From NCBI GenBank assembly GCA_019638495.1, contig JAHBTQ010000002.1:744001-808000 (forward strand): a stretch of DNA of 64,000 bases. The letters are read 5' to 3'. This document shows positions 1-9,155 of this stretch, piece after piece (the stretch's first letter is position 1; every line of letters starts with the position of its first letter). Both the position numbers and the translations under genes were made by a program. Under the pieces are notes generated by a model. It was not told where the DNA came from, made no database searches, and worked only from the letters and a program-made list of their open reading frames with translations. Origin of the DNA: Taibaiella sp. Its GTDB lineage: Bacteria; Bacteroidota; Bacteroidia; Chitinophagales; Chitinophagaceae.

Positions 1-738
1 GTTCCCGATATGCAGGCCATGCAAGGCGATGACTATTCCATACTTGCAGCCAATGTGCTACCCATGATGCTTGATGCCTGCAAAGTCTACAAAGGCAAAT
101 ACCTTGATAGCCTGAGGGCCTGGGACTATCAACTTCGCCCCTACAGCATGTGTGGCACCGTTTTCCAGCACTGGTGGAAGATACTCTACTCCAGCATATG
201 GATGGACGACCTGCCAAATGTGCCGGGAGAAACGCTGCCACTAGCAGAGCGCACCATGCAGCTAATGCTCACAGACAGCACTTTGCGTTTCTATGACGAC
301 CCAAGAACTGCCAAACGGGAAACCCTCGCCGACATCATTCGCCGCAGCTACTACCAAACCTCCCAGGCACTGGCAGAAAAAGAAAAGAAAGGGTCGCTTG
401 ACTGGTACAAGGTGAAGAACACCGGCGTAAGGCACCTCGCTAAGCTGGACGCGTTCAGCTATACAGGTTTGGAGACGGGCGGCTGGGGTAATACCATAAA
501 CGCCATGAAAGAAGACCACGGCCCATCATGGCGAATGGTGGTGCAGATGGGTAAAGAAATAGAAGCCTATGGCATCTATCCCGGCGGCCAGTCTGGCAAC
601 CCCGGCAGTAAGTACTATGCCAACTACCTACCTATGTGGGTAAAAGGACAGTACAACAAGTTGCACTTCTACCCGGCAGGCAAAGCAGAAAACAGTGCTG
701 CAAAATATGTGTGGACCCTAAAACCGGCAAGCAAATGA
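1..738 (+). CDS. Penicillin acylase family protein, C-terminal part (5' truncated by window)
   Basis: The reading frame is open from base 1, so only the last 245 or so codons are present. The sequence ends in a GGQSGNPGSKYY...YLPMW block followed by a hydrophobic/aromatic tail, which is the usual C-terminal signature of the Ntn-hydrolase penicillin/cephalosporin acylase family (large beta-subunit). The catalytic N-terminal serine of the beta chain lies outside the window, so activity cannot be judged. Family members are exported and cleave amide bonds of acylated substrates such as beta-lactams or acyl-homoserine lactones; the substrate here is unknown. The stop codon overlaps the start of the next gene (ATGA), suggesting translational coupling. 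Confidence 0.8.
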   Translation, partial: VPDMQAMQGDDYSILAANVLPMMLDACKVYKGKYLDSLRAWDYQLRPYSMCGTVFQHWWKILYSSIWMDDLPNVPGETLPLAERTMQLMLTDSTLRFYDDPRTAKRETLADIIRRSYYQTSQALAEKEKKGSLDWYKVKNTGVRHLAKLDAFSYTGLETGGWGNTINAMKEDHGPSWRMVVQMGKEIEAYGIYPGGQSGNPGSKYYANYLPMWVKGQYNKLHFYPAGKAENSAAKYVWTLKPASK

Positions 739-1079
739 GGATGCCCGTAACCATAATAGCGATAATAGTCATTGCTTTCATAGTCGGCACCATCACGCCG
801 TGGTGGTCGGTGGCTGTGGTGGCATTCCTGGTAGGATTACTCGCGGGTCATAAACCCGGGCTTGGCTTCCTGGCCGGCTTCCTGGCTGTGGGACTCTACT
901 GGCTGTGCCTGGCATTGTATCGCGATGCTGCTAATGAACATATCCTGGCTGGCCGCATGGCTGCCTTGTTCCACCTGCCCGGCTCTTATACCTTTGCAGG
1001 CGTCACCGCTATCATTGGTGCGCTGGTCGGCGGATTGGCTGCCTGGGCCGGATCGCTACTGTCTACACGCAAAAGATAA
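735..1079 (+). CDS. Small integral membrane protein, function unknown
   Basis: About 114 residues. The ATG at 735 overlaps the TGA of the acylase gene in an ATGA, and a second ATG sits at 741; either could be used. The protein is nearly all hydrophobic, with about four predicted transmembrane segments (residues about 5-20, 25-45, 48-63 and 85-107) and a basic C-terminal tail (STRKR). I do not recognise the family. The overlap with the acylase gene suggests co-expression, but no functional link is visible. Confidence 0.6.
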   Translation: MRMPVTIIAIIVIAFIVGTITPWWSVAVVAFLVGLLAGHKPGLGFLAGFLAVGLYWLCLALYRDAANEHILAGRMAALFHLPGSYTFAGVTAIIGALVGGLAAWAGSLLSTRKR

Positions 1080-1154
1080 TATTGTAGTAACTTTGCCGCG
1101 GTGCCAAACCTCGAGGCTGCAAAGGGTAAGCAATTACCTGTTTTGCAGCAACAA

Positions 1155-1182
1155 CAATGCCCCGGCGAAAGTTGGGGCATTG
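1155..1182 (+). terminator. Hairpin downstream of the small membrane protein gene
   Basis: Nine-base-pair stem CAATGCCCC/GGGGCATTG around a 10-nt loop. No T-run follows, so it is only a possible terminator or mRNA 3' structure. Confidence 0.35.
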
Positions 1183-1215
1183 CCATTTGGAGTACCAATG
1201 CGGTAAAACTTAACA

Positions 1216-1235
1216 CCTGCCTGGCGGCAGGCAGG
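1216..1235. repeat. Short palindromic GC-rich repeat
   Basis: CCTGCC-TGGC-GGCAGG followed directly by another CAGG. It is a compact GC-rich hairpin just before the lipoprotein gene and reads like a dispersed intergenic palindrome, but no second full copy was seen in this window. Confidence 0.35.
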
Positions 1236-1249
1236 CAAAGGGCACAAAG

Positions 1250-1699
1250 ATGGAGTTAAGAGACAGAACACAAAGCATATTTACGGCAGGGTTGGTAGCG
1301 ACTCTACTCATCACCTTGCTCGCCGCATGTAGTGACCGCAGCAACACACCCACCGCCACGGACGATACCATGGTGGCAGTGAGCCGGACAGAGTGCCCCT
1401 CAACCGATATAAACGGGACATGGCGGCTGCTCTACACCACAAAGGATGGCAAAACCACCATGGCGGCAGAGCCGACCACTCTCACTATTACTGATTGCAG
1501 CAACAGCATAACGCACACCGACGCCCACACATGCTCTGAATCTTTCACCGTCTACCGCATGAAGCGCTACTGCGCCGACTACCAGCTCACCTACCCTAAT
1601 GATTCCATTGCCTGCATCACTCTGCACGGGGACACCCTAGCCATGGGCGAGTGCAACAACTTTGGGGAAACGAGGTGGTATTATGGGAGGGTGAAGTAG
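1250..1699 (+). CDS. Lipoprotein, lipocalin-like size and layout
   Basis: 149 residues. A hydrophobic signal segment (about residues 13-26) ends in the lipobox LLAAC, so the mature protein should be lipidated at Cys27. The mature part starts INGTWRL about 30 residues further on, a pattern seen in small lipocalin-like lipoproteins of Bacteroidota, and contains several Cys residues that could form disulfides. There is no clear operon partner. The lipocalin suggestion rests only on the GTW-type motif and size; the specific function is unknown. Confidence 0.6.
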   Translation: MELRDRTQSIFTAGLVATLLITLLAACSDRSNTPTATDDTMVAVSRTECPSTDINGTWRLLYTTKDGKTTMAAEPTTLTITDCSNSITHTDAHTCSESFTVYRMKRYCADYQLTYPNDSIACITLHGDTLAMGECNNFGETRWYYGRVK

Positions 1700-1784
1700 C
1701 AATGATTCCTGACACATGACCTGCAAACAAAGGTTTTATACCGTTTATTCGTCTTTTAAAAGAGTAATTTAGAACACACCCGCA

Positions 1785-3062
1785 ATGAAAAAACCTCTAT
1801 TTCCTCTAATTGCTATCATTTGCCTTTCATTATCGGCAAGCGCACAACCATGGACACTCATTCCCAATGACCTGGTAATGACCTACCTGGGCTCAGTGTC
1901 CATTGGCGATGCCCATACTGTTTACGTCACAGGTAATAACGCCTGGGCAGACAGCTCCTCGTTTTTGAAGAGCACCGATGGCGGTTTGTCATTTCATCAT
2001 ATAAGCACCTCATTCCTGCCGCCCGGCCATACAGCTCACACTGTATCTTTTCTCAACGCAGATACCGGGTACGTTGTCTCCTATAGCACCTATGGCAGTT
2101 CTCCCACGTCTGATGGCACCATCCACCGCACAACAGATGGCGGCTTATCCTGGACGACAGTGATATCAGGCATAACGCAAATGATAGTGAAGTTGAAATT
2201 TGCTGATGCCAATACCGGGTACGCCGTCGCTACTAACAACGCCGGCAATCCATATTCCATATACCGTACTATCAATGGTGGCGTCTCATGGTCATGGTGG
2301 TACACCGCTCCTTCCAATATGGAGTTCTCAGATTTAATACTGGTCGATGCTAACACTGCCTTCATTCTGGGTAATAATGATACCGGCGACGCAACTATCA
2401 CGCGTATATCCGGAGGGGCCATCAGTACCACATCCACGTTCCCATCCTACAGTTATTTCAAGCTGGGGCATTTCTCATCGGCTTCAGAAGGCACGGTCAT
2501 TGCAGTTATCGGTGGGTCCGCACCTGCCCAGCACATCCTCAAAACATCTGATGGCGGTGTATCCTGGACCACTTCCTACATGACCGACTTCGTATCGCTA
2601 AACGCGATAGGCATTGACAATGACGGCAGCGGCTTTATTGTAGGTGGGAGAAACTTCAGTACACCGGACAAAGGCGCATCATGGTCGCCACTGAACGACA
2701 CTGCATTCTACGGCTACGGAGTGCACTATGACATTGCAATCAGAGACGGTTTACGCATCATAGTGGGCCAGTCCGGCGGTATTTGGAGGCAAGTGTCAAC
2801 TACAAGTGTAGCGGAAAGCAAAATAGACATCATCGCTGACATATTCCCGAACCCAATATCACATTCGGCAGAGATTGAGTTTGGCAAAACACTAACCAGG
2901 GGTACTATTAAGTTGTATGACATGACTGGCAGACTTATCCACTCGGCCGCGGTAGATGGCAACCGCGCTACGCTTAATGCCGCCAACCTGGCGCCGGGCA
3001 TTTATACTCTGCAAGTGACTGCTGACGAATGCAACATGACAAAGAATATCGTGGTGAGGTAG
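1785..3062 (+). CDS. Secreted protein with BNR/Asp-box beta-propeller repeats and T9SS sorting domain
   Basis: 425 residues with an N-terminal signal peptide ending ASAQ. The body has recurring STDGGLSF/TTDGGLSW/SDGGVSW motifs (Asp-box repeats of sialidase/Ycf48-type beta-propellers) spaced along residues 50-330. The last 75 or so residues have the IFPNP...YDMTGRL...LAPGIYTLQV pattern of the type IX secretion system C-terminal sorting domain. The protein is therefore expected to be exported across the outer membrane and either anchored or released. No sialidase catalytic residues were identified, so an adhesive or structural role is as likely as an enzymatic one. Confidence 0.85.
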   Translation: MKKPLFPLIAIICLSLSASAQPWTLIPNDLVMTYLGSVSIGDAHTVYVTGNNAWADSSSFLKSTDGGLSFHHISTSFLPPGHTAHTVSFLNADTGYVVSYSTYGSSPTSDGTIHRTTDGGLSWTTVISGITQMIVKLKFADANTGYAVATNNAGNPYSIYRTINGGVSWSWWYTAPSNMEFSDLILVDANTAFILGNNDTGDATITRISGGAISTTSTFPSYSYFKLGHFSSASEGTVIAVIGGSAPAQHILKTSDGGVSWTTSYMTDFVSLNAIGIDNDGSGFIVGGRNFSTPDKGASWSPLNDTAFYGYGVHYDIAIRDGLRIIVGQSGGIWRQVSTTSVAESKIDIIADIFPNPISHSAEIEFGKTLTRGTIKLYDMTGRLIHSAAVDGNRATLNAANLAPGIYTLQVTADECNMTKNIVVR

Positions 3063-3340
3063 CACCAATAAGGCAGCATAAACAAACCAACTTCCGTAAA
3101 TTGTAGTCATGCGCTCACCCCAGATCACCGCTTACTCTGCTGCAATTTTCATTGCAGCCTGCTAAGCACCGTGAAATGTAGATGATACAAATTCAAATTG
3201 ATCAGAATTGAAACTACTCGCACAATTGGCGCATCTATAACGGAGGAATTCTTCGTAGTCCGGATGATAATTGGCATGTTGAAATCGGCACTTCAGTAAG
3301 TCCATCAAATAGTACCTTAGCTACTTTACAAACAACAAGT

Positions 3341-3805
3341 ATGAGCATTGCAAACGAGATAGCACGCCAATTGAGAGAAGTACACTACGGCGGTAACATG
3401 ACTGGAGCAAACCTTAAAGAGCAATTAGATGGGCTGACCTGGGAACAAGCAACCAAACAGGTACATTCCCTGAATACGATTGCGTTACTTACGTTCCATA
3501 TCAATTACTATGAGGCCGGACTGATACAGGCACTGCAGACCGGAGCGCTGACCATAAGTGACAAATACAGCTACGACATGCCCACAGTCACATGTGCTGC
3601 AGACTGGACACAACTTAGAGAAAAAGCGCTTAGCGATGGTGAGACATTTGCAAAACAAATAGAACAACTAACCGACGCTGAAATTGCCGGTCCGTTCCTC
3701 GACGGTAAATATGGATCGACATACCGAAACCTTACCGGCATGATAGAACACATGCACTACCACCTGGGGCAAATAGCCATTATCAGGAAGATGGTTGTTG
3801 GTTAA
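3341..3805 (+). CDS. DinB-like four-helix protein
   Basis: 154 residues. Histidines positioned along helices (HINYYEAGL near residue 50; HMHYHLGQIAIIRK near the C-terminus) match the DinB/YfiT-like metal-binding four-helix-bundle family. Members include thiol-S-transferases and many uncharacterised proteins; the reaction here is unknown. The gene is monocistronic and faces the DUF805 gene downstream. The start at 3341 is the only ATG that gives the expected family length. Confidence 0.7.
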   Translation: MSIANEIARQLREVHYGGNMTGANLKEQLDGLTWEQATKQVHSLNTIALLTFHINYYEAGLIQALQTGALTISDKYSYDMPTVTCAADWTQLREKALSDGETFAKQIEQLTDAEIAGPFLDGKYGSTYRNLTGMIEHMHYHLGQIAIIRKMVVG

Positions 3806-3877
3806 TTGGTAGCTGGGTTAAGAGAAAACACTTGCATTGGCCAATTGCCAAATTGTCAAATTGCGTCAATTGCCGAA

Positions 3878-4219
3878 TTACCCACGGGCCTTCGGTCCAT
3901 ACTTATTATCCTCTTCATGCCCGTCAAGGCAGCAGAGATACTGACCATAGATTGGTACAAACAGAATCCAGCCTGTGCGATTAATGTCCTGCATACGGCG
4001 CACCCCTACGGTAATGAGTGGTAACAGCACTGCAGCCAGGTAACAGAGGTCCACACCGTTTTGCTTTAGTATAATGTCGTGGAAGCCCGCTGCCTCAGCG
4101 CCGAAATGGATGGACAGGCTGATCGCAATATTTATGAAAGTGAAATACCAGTACTCACTGCGGCTGGCGCGCCCATGAAACTTAGCATAATTCTTCCATG
4201 CCCTGAAGTAATATTTCAT
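3878..4219 (-). CDS. DUF805 family inner-membrane protein
   Basis: The start at 4219 (MKYYFRAWKNYAKF) is preferred over the longer frame to 4261 because DUF805 proteins begin with exactly this kind of motif. It gives 113 residues. Hallmarks are GRASRSEYW near residue 20 and a late VRRMQDINRTGW segment, with hydrophobic stretches between them that suggest about three to four membrane segments. The function of the family is unknown. The gene runs convergently with the DinB-like gene. Confidence 0.85.
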   Translation of the reverse strand: MKYYFRAWKNYAKFHGRASRSEYWYFTFINIAISLSIHFGAEAAGFHDIILKQNGVDLCYLAAVLLPLITVGVRRMQDINRTGWILFVPIYGQYLCCLDGHEEDNKYGPKARG

Positions 4220-4419
4220 GTCTGTAAATTTTAGAAATAAAGATAGAAAACATATTCTCATACCGCATAATATTTTTATGCCTCACAAGTATAAAACTGC
4301 CGTTGCACATATAATTGTGGATAACTTGGGGAGACACTCATTAACCCTACTTTTAGAAATCCCTACTTTTGGCACGCCCCAACTTTCTGCTAAGTGGGAA
4401 TAAAAGAGCATTGAAGAGC

Positions 4420-6318
4420 ATGTCAGAACTAATACCACAATATAACGAAGACAGTATTAAATCGCTTGACTGGCGCGAGCACATTCGCTTGCGTCCAGGT
4501 ATGTATATAGGCAAACTGGGCGATGGCAGCAGTGTCGATGATGGTATCTACGTATTGGTAAAGGAGGTAGTGGACAATTCGATAGATGAGTTTGCCATGG
4601 GTGTGGGCAAGCGTATAGAATTGAAGGTAGCCGACGGTGAGGTGATGGTACGTGACTACGGCCGTGGCATACCCCTGGGAAAGGTAGTAGATGTTGTGAG
4701 CAAGATTAACACGGGCGCCAAATACGATAGCAAAGCGTTCCAGAAATCGGTAGGTCTGAATGGTGTGGGTACAAAAGCAGTGAACGCACTCAGCACTTAC
4801 TTCAAGGTTTCATCATTCCGCGATGGCCGCACCAAGACTGCAGAATTCGAGCGCGGCATATTAACTAAGGAACACAAGGAAGCGGCTACTACCGAACCAA
4901 ACGGCACACAAGTTGTATTTCGCCCGGATGGTACTGTGTTCAAGCACTACCACTTCCTGCACGAGTACCTGGAAAACCAGGTATGGAACTACTGCTTCCT
5001 CAATGCGGGCCTGCTCATACACTTCAACGGACGCAACTATGTTTCAAAGAACGGCCTGCTTGACTTGCTAACTCGCAGGACCAATGCTGAGAGCCTGCGC
5101 TACCCTATCATTCATCTTAAGGGCGATGATATAGAAGTAGCTATTACCCATAATGGTGACTATGGCGAGGATATTTATTCTTTCGTGAACGGACAGCATA
5201 CTACACAGGGTGGCACACACCAGGCAGCCTTCAGGGAGGCTTTCGTAAAGACCATTCGCGACTTCTATAAAAAAGACTACGATGCGGCCGACATCCGGCA
5301 GAGTATCTGTGCGGCAATATCGGTGCGCGTTCAGGAACCCGTGTTTGAGTCACAAACAAAGACCAAGTTGGGTTCTCAATACGTGTCTGAAGGTGGCCCT
5401 TCTATGAAGGCATTTGTACTGGAGTTCCTGGGAAAGGACCTGGATAATTTCCTACATAAGAATCCTGCAACGGCAGACGCCTTGAAAAAAAGGATAGAGC
5501 AGAGCGAGCGCGAACGCAAAGAACTATCCGGCATCAGGAAGCTGGCCAACGAGCGCGCTAAAAAAGCAAACCTCCATAACAAGAAATTAAGGGATTGCCG
5601 CATTCACCTGAATGATGAACCGCCAACAAAAGGCCGGGACGAGTATAACCAGAAACAACTGGAGTCAACCATATTCATTACCGAGGGCGATAGCGCCAGC
5701 GGAAGTATTACAAAAAGCCGCAGTGTGGAATCTCAAGCAGTTTTCAGCTTGAGGGGTAAACCACTGAACTGCTACGGACTAACAAAGAAGGTAGTGTATG
5801 AAAACGAGGAGTTCAACCTGCTGCAGCATGCGCTGAACATTGAAGAGGGCATGGAAGGACTGCGTTATAACAATATTGTTATTGCCACTGATGCCGATGT
5901 GGACGGTATGCACATCCGTCTGCTCATCATGACGTTCTTCCTGCAGTTCTTCCCCGACCTGGTGCGTGGAAACCACGTGTACATTCTGCAGACACCACTC
6001 TTCCGCGTGCGGAATAAGCAGAAGACTATCTATTGCTATACTGACGAAGAGCGACAGCGCGCCATTCATGAGCTGGGTAGCAAGGCAGAGATAACCCGAT
6101 TTAAAGGTTTGGGTGAAATTAGCCCCGAAGAGTTTGCCCAGTTCATAGGCGACGACATCAGGAAAGATCCTGTATTGCTATCGCAGGATGCGCAGATACA
6201 AAAACTGCTGGAGTACTATATGGGCAAAAACACACCGGACAGACAGCAGTTTATCATCAACAATCTGCGCGTGGAAAAAGACCTGGCCGAAGAGCTTGGT
6301 GTTGAAGTAGAAGCTTAA
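4420..6318 (+). CDS. parE: DNA topoisomerase IV subunit B (type IIA topoisomerase ATPase subunit)
   Basis: The start at 4420 ([11 protein letters not shown]) is preferred over 4369 because the extra 17 residues are not family-like. The 632-residue protein has the GHKL ATPase region ([37 protein letters not shown]), the transducer domain, and the TOPRIM motifs TEGDSASGS and [10 protein letters not shown]. Its moderate length and lack of a long GyrB insert favour ParE over GyrB. It would decatenate daughter chromosomes together with ParC. No parC gene is adjacent; the next gene is convergent. Confidence 0.9.
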   Translation: MSELIPQYNEDSIKSLDWREHIRLRPGMYIGKLGDGSSVDDGIYVLVKEVVDNSIDEFAMGVGKRIELKVADGEVMVRDYGRGIPLGKVVDVVSKINTGAKYDSKAFQKSVGLNGVGTKAVNALSTYFKVSSFRDGRTKTAEFERGILTKEHKEAATTEPNGTQVVFRPDGTVFKHYHFLHEYLENQVWNYCFLNAGLLIHFNGRNYVSKNGLLDLLTRRTNAESLRYPIIHLKGDDIEVAITHNGDYGEDIYSFVNGQHTTQGGTHQAAFREAFVKTIRDFYKKDYDAADIRQSICAAISVRVQEPVFESQTKTKLGSQYVSEGGPSMKAFVLEFLGKDLDNFLHKNPATADALKKRIEQSERERKELSGIRKLANERAKKANLHNKKLRDCRIHLNDEPPTKGRDEYNQKQLESTIFITEGDSASGSITKSRSVESQAVFSLRGKPLNCYGLTKKVVYENEEFNLLQHALNIEEGMEGLRYNNIVIATDADVDGMHIRLLIMTFFLQFFPDLVRGNHVYILQTPLFRVRNKQKTIYCYTDEERQRAIHELGSKAEITRFKGLGEISPEEFAQFIGDDIRKDPVLLSQDAQIQKLLEYYMGKNTPDRQQFIINNLRVEKDLAEELGVEVEA

Positions 6319-6324
6319 AACAAA

Positions 6325-6355
6325 CAGAAGCCCAGGCAACTTGCCGGGGCTTCTG
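6325..6355. terminator. Hairpin between convergent parE and the SMR gene
   Basis: Nine-base-pair stem CAGAAGCCC/GGGCTTCTG with a GC-rich loop, directly after the parE stop. Placed between two convergent genes, it can serve both. Confidence 0.65.
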
Positions 6356-6377
6356 CCATATATTGTGTTTCCACGTA

Positions 6378-6704
6378 CTAGTGAGACACCCATTTCAACC
6401 CTACGACTGACCCTATCAAGGTAACAATAAAGAACAATCTCCAAAACGTAGCCGGCTCCTTAAAAAGCCAGATGCCTACTACTGCTGTGCCAACTGCACC
6501 TATACCGGTCCACACGGCGTAGGCAGTTCCTATGGGCAAGCTCTGTGTGGCCTTTACAAGTAGCGCCATGCTAATGATAAGTGCAACCAGGAAACTGCCA
6601 TACCAGATATAAGTTTCTGTACCCGATGCCAGCTTTGCCCTGCCCAGGCAGTAGGCAAATGCCGTCTCAAACAGTCCCGCAACAACCAGATATACCCAAT
6701 TCAT
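6378..6704 (-). CDS. sugE: SMR-family guanidinium exporter (Gdx/SugE type)
   Basis: 108 residues with four transmembrane helices. The essential membrane glutamate lies at position 13 (AGLFETAFAY), and the PIGTAYAVWTGIGAVG block is diagnostic of the SugE/Gdx branch of small multidrug resistance transporters. Characterised Gdx proteins export guanidinium in exchange for protons as antiparallel dimers. There is no paired SMR partner and no recognisable guanidine riboswitch upstream. The gene starts about 1.2 kb before a TlpA-like gene on the same strand, whose stop lies 27 bp upstream. Confidence 0.88.
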   Translation of the reverse strand: MNWVYLVVAGLFETAFAYCLGRAKLASGTETYIWYGSFLVALIISMALLVKATQSLPIGTAYAVWTGIGAVGTAVVGIWLFKEPATFWRLFFIVTLIGSVVGLKWVSH

Positions 6705-6731
6705 ACGGTTGCGAAAATACGTCGTCAGATG

Positions 6732-7925
6732 TTAGCGGGCAGATAAGACTGTGAATTTCACATAGCCTTGAGACATAGAGAACGTAAGTCCCACCGACCT
6801 CCGCAACCATGTAATTAAGTCGTCTCCGGACATGGAGTAATACTTGTTGCCAAGTTCAAAGACGTCCACATACAGATCCTCAGCCAGTGCCGGGCACTCT
6901 ATTATCTTGCCTGTGCTCTTCTCTATTTTGGCACAGATGTCACTAAGCGTTTCATAGGTTTTCATCTTCGGGTCGTCATCAGCCACCTTTGTAGCGTCAA
7001 TCAGCTTCGCGCTATCATATACGGGCGACCAAACAGTAGTTTCCTTACTTTCAATCATCACTTTTGCAGAAAATGTCTCTGAGACCATTGCTTCTATATT
7101 TGTTTTCGCCCGGGCCAAGTCGTATCCGGCCTTCCTGTAGAATATTACGTCCCACCTGGTATCAGAGTCGGCAAGGTTATCTATTACCCGTCGGTCCGAA
7201 GGCAACTCCTTTGTAAAGGCCAGTATTTCTTTCCGGGAAACACCGAGCAGGGTAACCCCCACCTCGCCGCGCCAGTCCTTCCAGCCGCTACCCCCGTTTT
7301 CAGACACGGCCTTTCTTACCACCTCATATCGTTGGTAGCCCATCTTCTTCATATCGAAGCTACCGGTAACCACGGGATCTTCCCCGCCACCCCAGCTACC
7401 CAACCGTCCGGTGGCTTCTCGAGTCTTATCTCCAGTCACCACTTCGCCCTTTAGCAACGCGGTAAGCATATCCGGTGTAAGGGAAAATGGAGTACCCTCA
7501 AATACAACAACCCCTTTGTCATTAATAATAAAAGTGGTTGGCCGGGATTTCACACCAAACGCTTTGAATGTCTTTCCGTCCTTATCCACCCCTACGATAC
7601 CTGCTATAGGGTGAGCAGCAATGAAGGCACTTACCTTATCTGCCATTTCGTCGCTTATTGAGATGAAGTCCATTTTCCCGGCGAACCATTCTGCGAGTTC
7701 ATTAAGATGCGGGATATTACGAACGCAGGGGGTACACCACGTCGCCCAGAATTCTATCAGCAAGAACTTCCCTTTGGGTGGCGTATACACGACCTGTTTG
7801 CCGTCGCGGAAGGCAGTTGAAAGCGACACCACAGGCGCCTTCTTATTAAGAAATTTCTGAGCATTTGCCGGTGACGCAAGGATGCAAATCAATGCGGCGA
7901 CGAAAAGTGAGCGGTACATGGGCAT
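6732..7925 (-). CDS. TlpA-like thiol-disulfide oxidoreductase with long C-terminal extension
   Basis: 397 residues. A signal peptide (about residues 1-22, ending ANAQ) is followed by a thioredoxin fold with the active site WCTPC at about residues 64-68 and the cis-Pro loop SRPTTFI. The roughly 200-residue C-terminal part (from about 195) has no redox motif; its LLGVSRKEILAF...VIDN segment vaguely resembles DUF3738-type domains found fused to thioredoxins in Bacteroidota. The protein is periplasmic, probably reducing disulfides or acting in cytochrome or extracytoplasmic protein maturation. An alternative ATG lies two codons downstream. Confidence 0.75.
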   Translation of the reverse strand: MPMYRSLFVAALICILASPANAQKFLNKKAPVVSLSTAFRDGKQVVYTPPKGKFLLIEFWATWCTPCVRNIPHLNELAEWFAGKMDFISISDEMADKVSAFIAAHPIAGIVGVDKDGKTFKAFGVKSRPTTFIINDKGVVVFEGTPFSLTPDMLTALLKGEVVTGDKTREATGRLGSWGGGEDPVVTGSFDMKKMGYQRYEVVRKAVSENGGSGWKDWRGEVGVTLLGVSRKEILAFTKELPSDRRVIDNLADSDTRWDVIFYRKAGYDLARAKTNIEAMVSETFSAKVMIESKETTVWSPVYDSAKLIDATKVADDDPKMKTYETLSDICAKIEKSTGKIIECPALAEDLYVDVFELGNKYYSMSGDDLITWLRRSVGLTFSMSQGYVKFTVLSAR

Positions 7926-8022
7926 TTGATTTTAGTTGCGCAAAACAACTACACATTGCCATATAATCCGGGGGGAATGAGGATAGAAAAAAGGATGAAA
8001 ATAGATGTACACCTATTGACAA

Positions 8023-9042
8023 TCAAGCATATCGTGCGATCGCGGCAACCTCCTTGCGGTTGCGAATACCCGTTTTCTGGTATATCCTGCTCACGTGGGT
8101 TTTTACGGTGCTTACCTCAATGTTATGCTTGTTTGCTATCTCCTTGTTCGAAAGACCTTCATGTACCATCTTCAAGATTTCGCGCTCCTTGATGGAAAGT
8201 GTTTCGATCATTTCCCTGGCCTTTTGCTCCATGATCATGTTTGTGTCAGCAACCTTACGTTTGCCAAACAGGAGATAAACGTTTACAAAAACAGAAAGCA
8301 ACAGCAATGAAAAAAGCAGAATATTGATCTGCCGGCCGCGATCCGCCGAAGATGGAAGCTGATCAAGTTCTGCCATTTTTACCAGTTGGCGGGTATAGAC
8401 CGACTGTGGCAACCGTGCCTTGGCGCTGGCCGCTATATCAGACAAGTCATCGCCAGTTGCTTCAGCCAGATACCCTGTGTAAAAGCCGCTGATTCCTTGT
8501 GCCGACTTGCTCAAATCCAGCATTTGTTTTTTGAAAGTAGCTTCAAGAAACTCTTTCTTACTCTCGCCAATATCGCCGTTTATAGCAATAAGATATTGAG
8601 CTCGGAGCCGGCTGATCTGCGACAACATGTTGTTTTCTGTCGTTGTCACATGGTAGCTAGAAGACATAGAACAAAAGTCGTCGCATGTAACGGTTTCTTG
8701 TGTTGAATTGTCAAGGGCAAGTAGAATATAGTTAGGGTTAGCCCCTCCGATTATGGAGGTCTTAATCCCTGCTGAACGGGTGGCGTATAATCGGTAAAAG
8801 AGCTTTTCAGCGGGCAGATCATCACCTCTAAGTGTAAATGTTCCATCCGGTGACACATCTGCTGATGCGATGAGATTTTGCGCATTCGCATCCTGGAATC
8901 CCTCGATATCCCTGATGACTTCAAGGTAGACACGCGGATGATAACATGCGCTCATGTGACCAAGGGACCCCGTAACTGTGTAGCCAAACAGAGACCATGA
9001 GAAGAGCAAAAGAACAATTAGAAGAAGGCGATTGAGTTTCAT
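8023..9042 (-). CDS. Membrane-anchored LuxR-type regulator with periplasmic sensor region
   Basis: 339 residues. An N-terminal signal/anchor (residues 1-20) precedes a periplasmic region of about 210 residues, then a single transmembrane helix (ILLFSLLLLSVFVNVYLLF, about 242-260). A cytoplasmic LuxR helix-turn-helix follows at the C-terminus (LSIKEREILKMVHEG, SNKEIANK, VSTVKTHVSRIYQK). There is no receiver domain, so it would sense directly across the membrane. It is divergently transcribed from a TPR histidine kinase gene with only about 110 bp between the starts. The ligand is unknown. Confidence 0.8.
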   Translation of the reverse strand: MKLNRLLLIVLLLFSWSLFGYTVTGSLGHMSACYHPRVYLEVIRDIEGFQDANAQNLIASADVSPDGTFTLRGDDLPAEKLFYRLYATRSAGIKTSIIGGANPNYILLALDNSTQETVTCDDFCSMSSSYHVTTTENNMLSQISRLRAQYLIAINGDIGESKKEFLEATFKKQMLDLSKSAQGISGFYTGYLAEATGDDLSDIAASAKARLPQSVYTRQLVKMAELDQLPSSADRGRQINILLFSLLLLSVFVNVYLLFGKRKVADTNMIMEQKAREMIETLSIKEREILKMVHEGLSNKEIANKHNIEVSTVKTHVSRIYQKTGIRNRKEVAAIARYA

Positions 9043-9155
9043 GAACGTAAATTAAAAAATACAGCACAAGTAATAGATGAATATCTCCAAATCTATATTT
9101 AATACACAAATTATATTGACTATATTTGAGGCCCCGCACGATATTTCTCCAATCG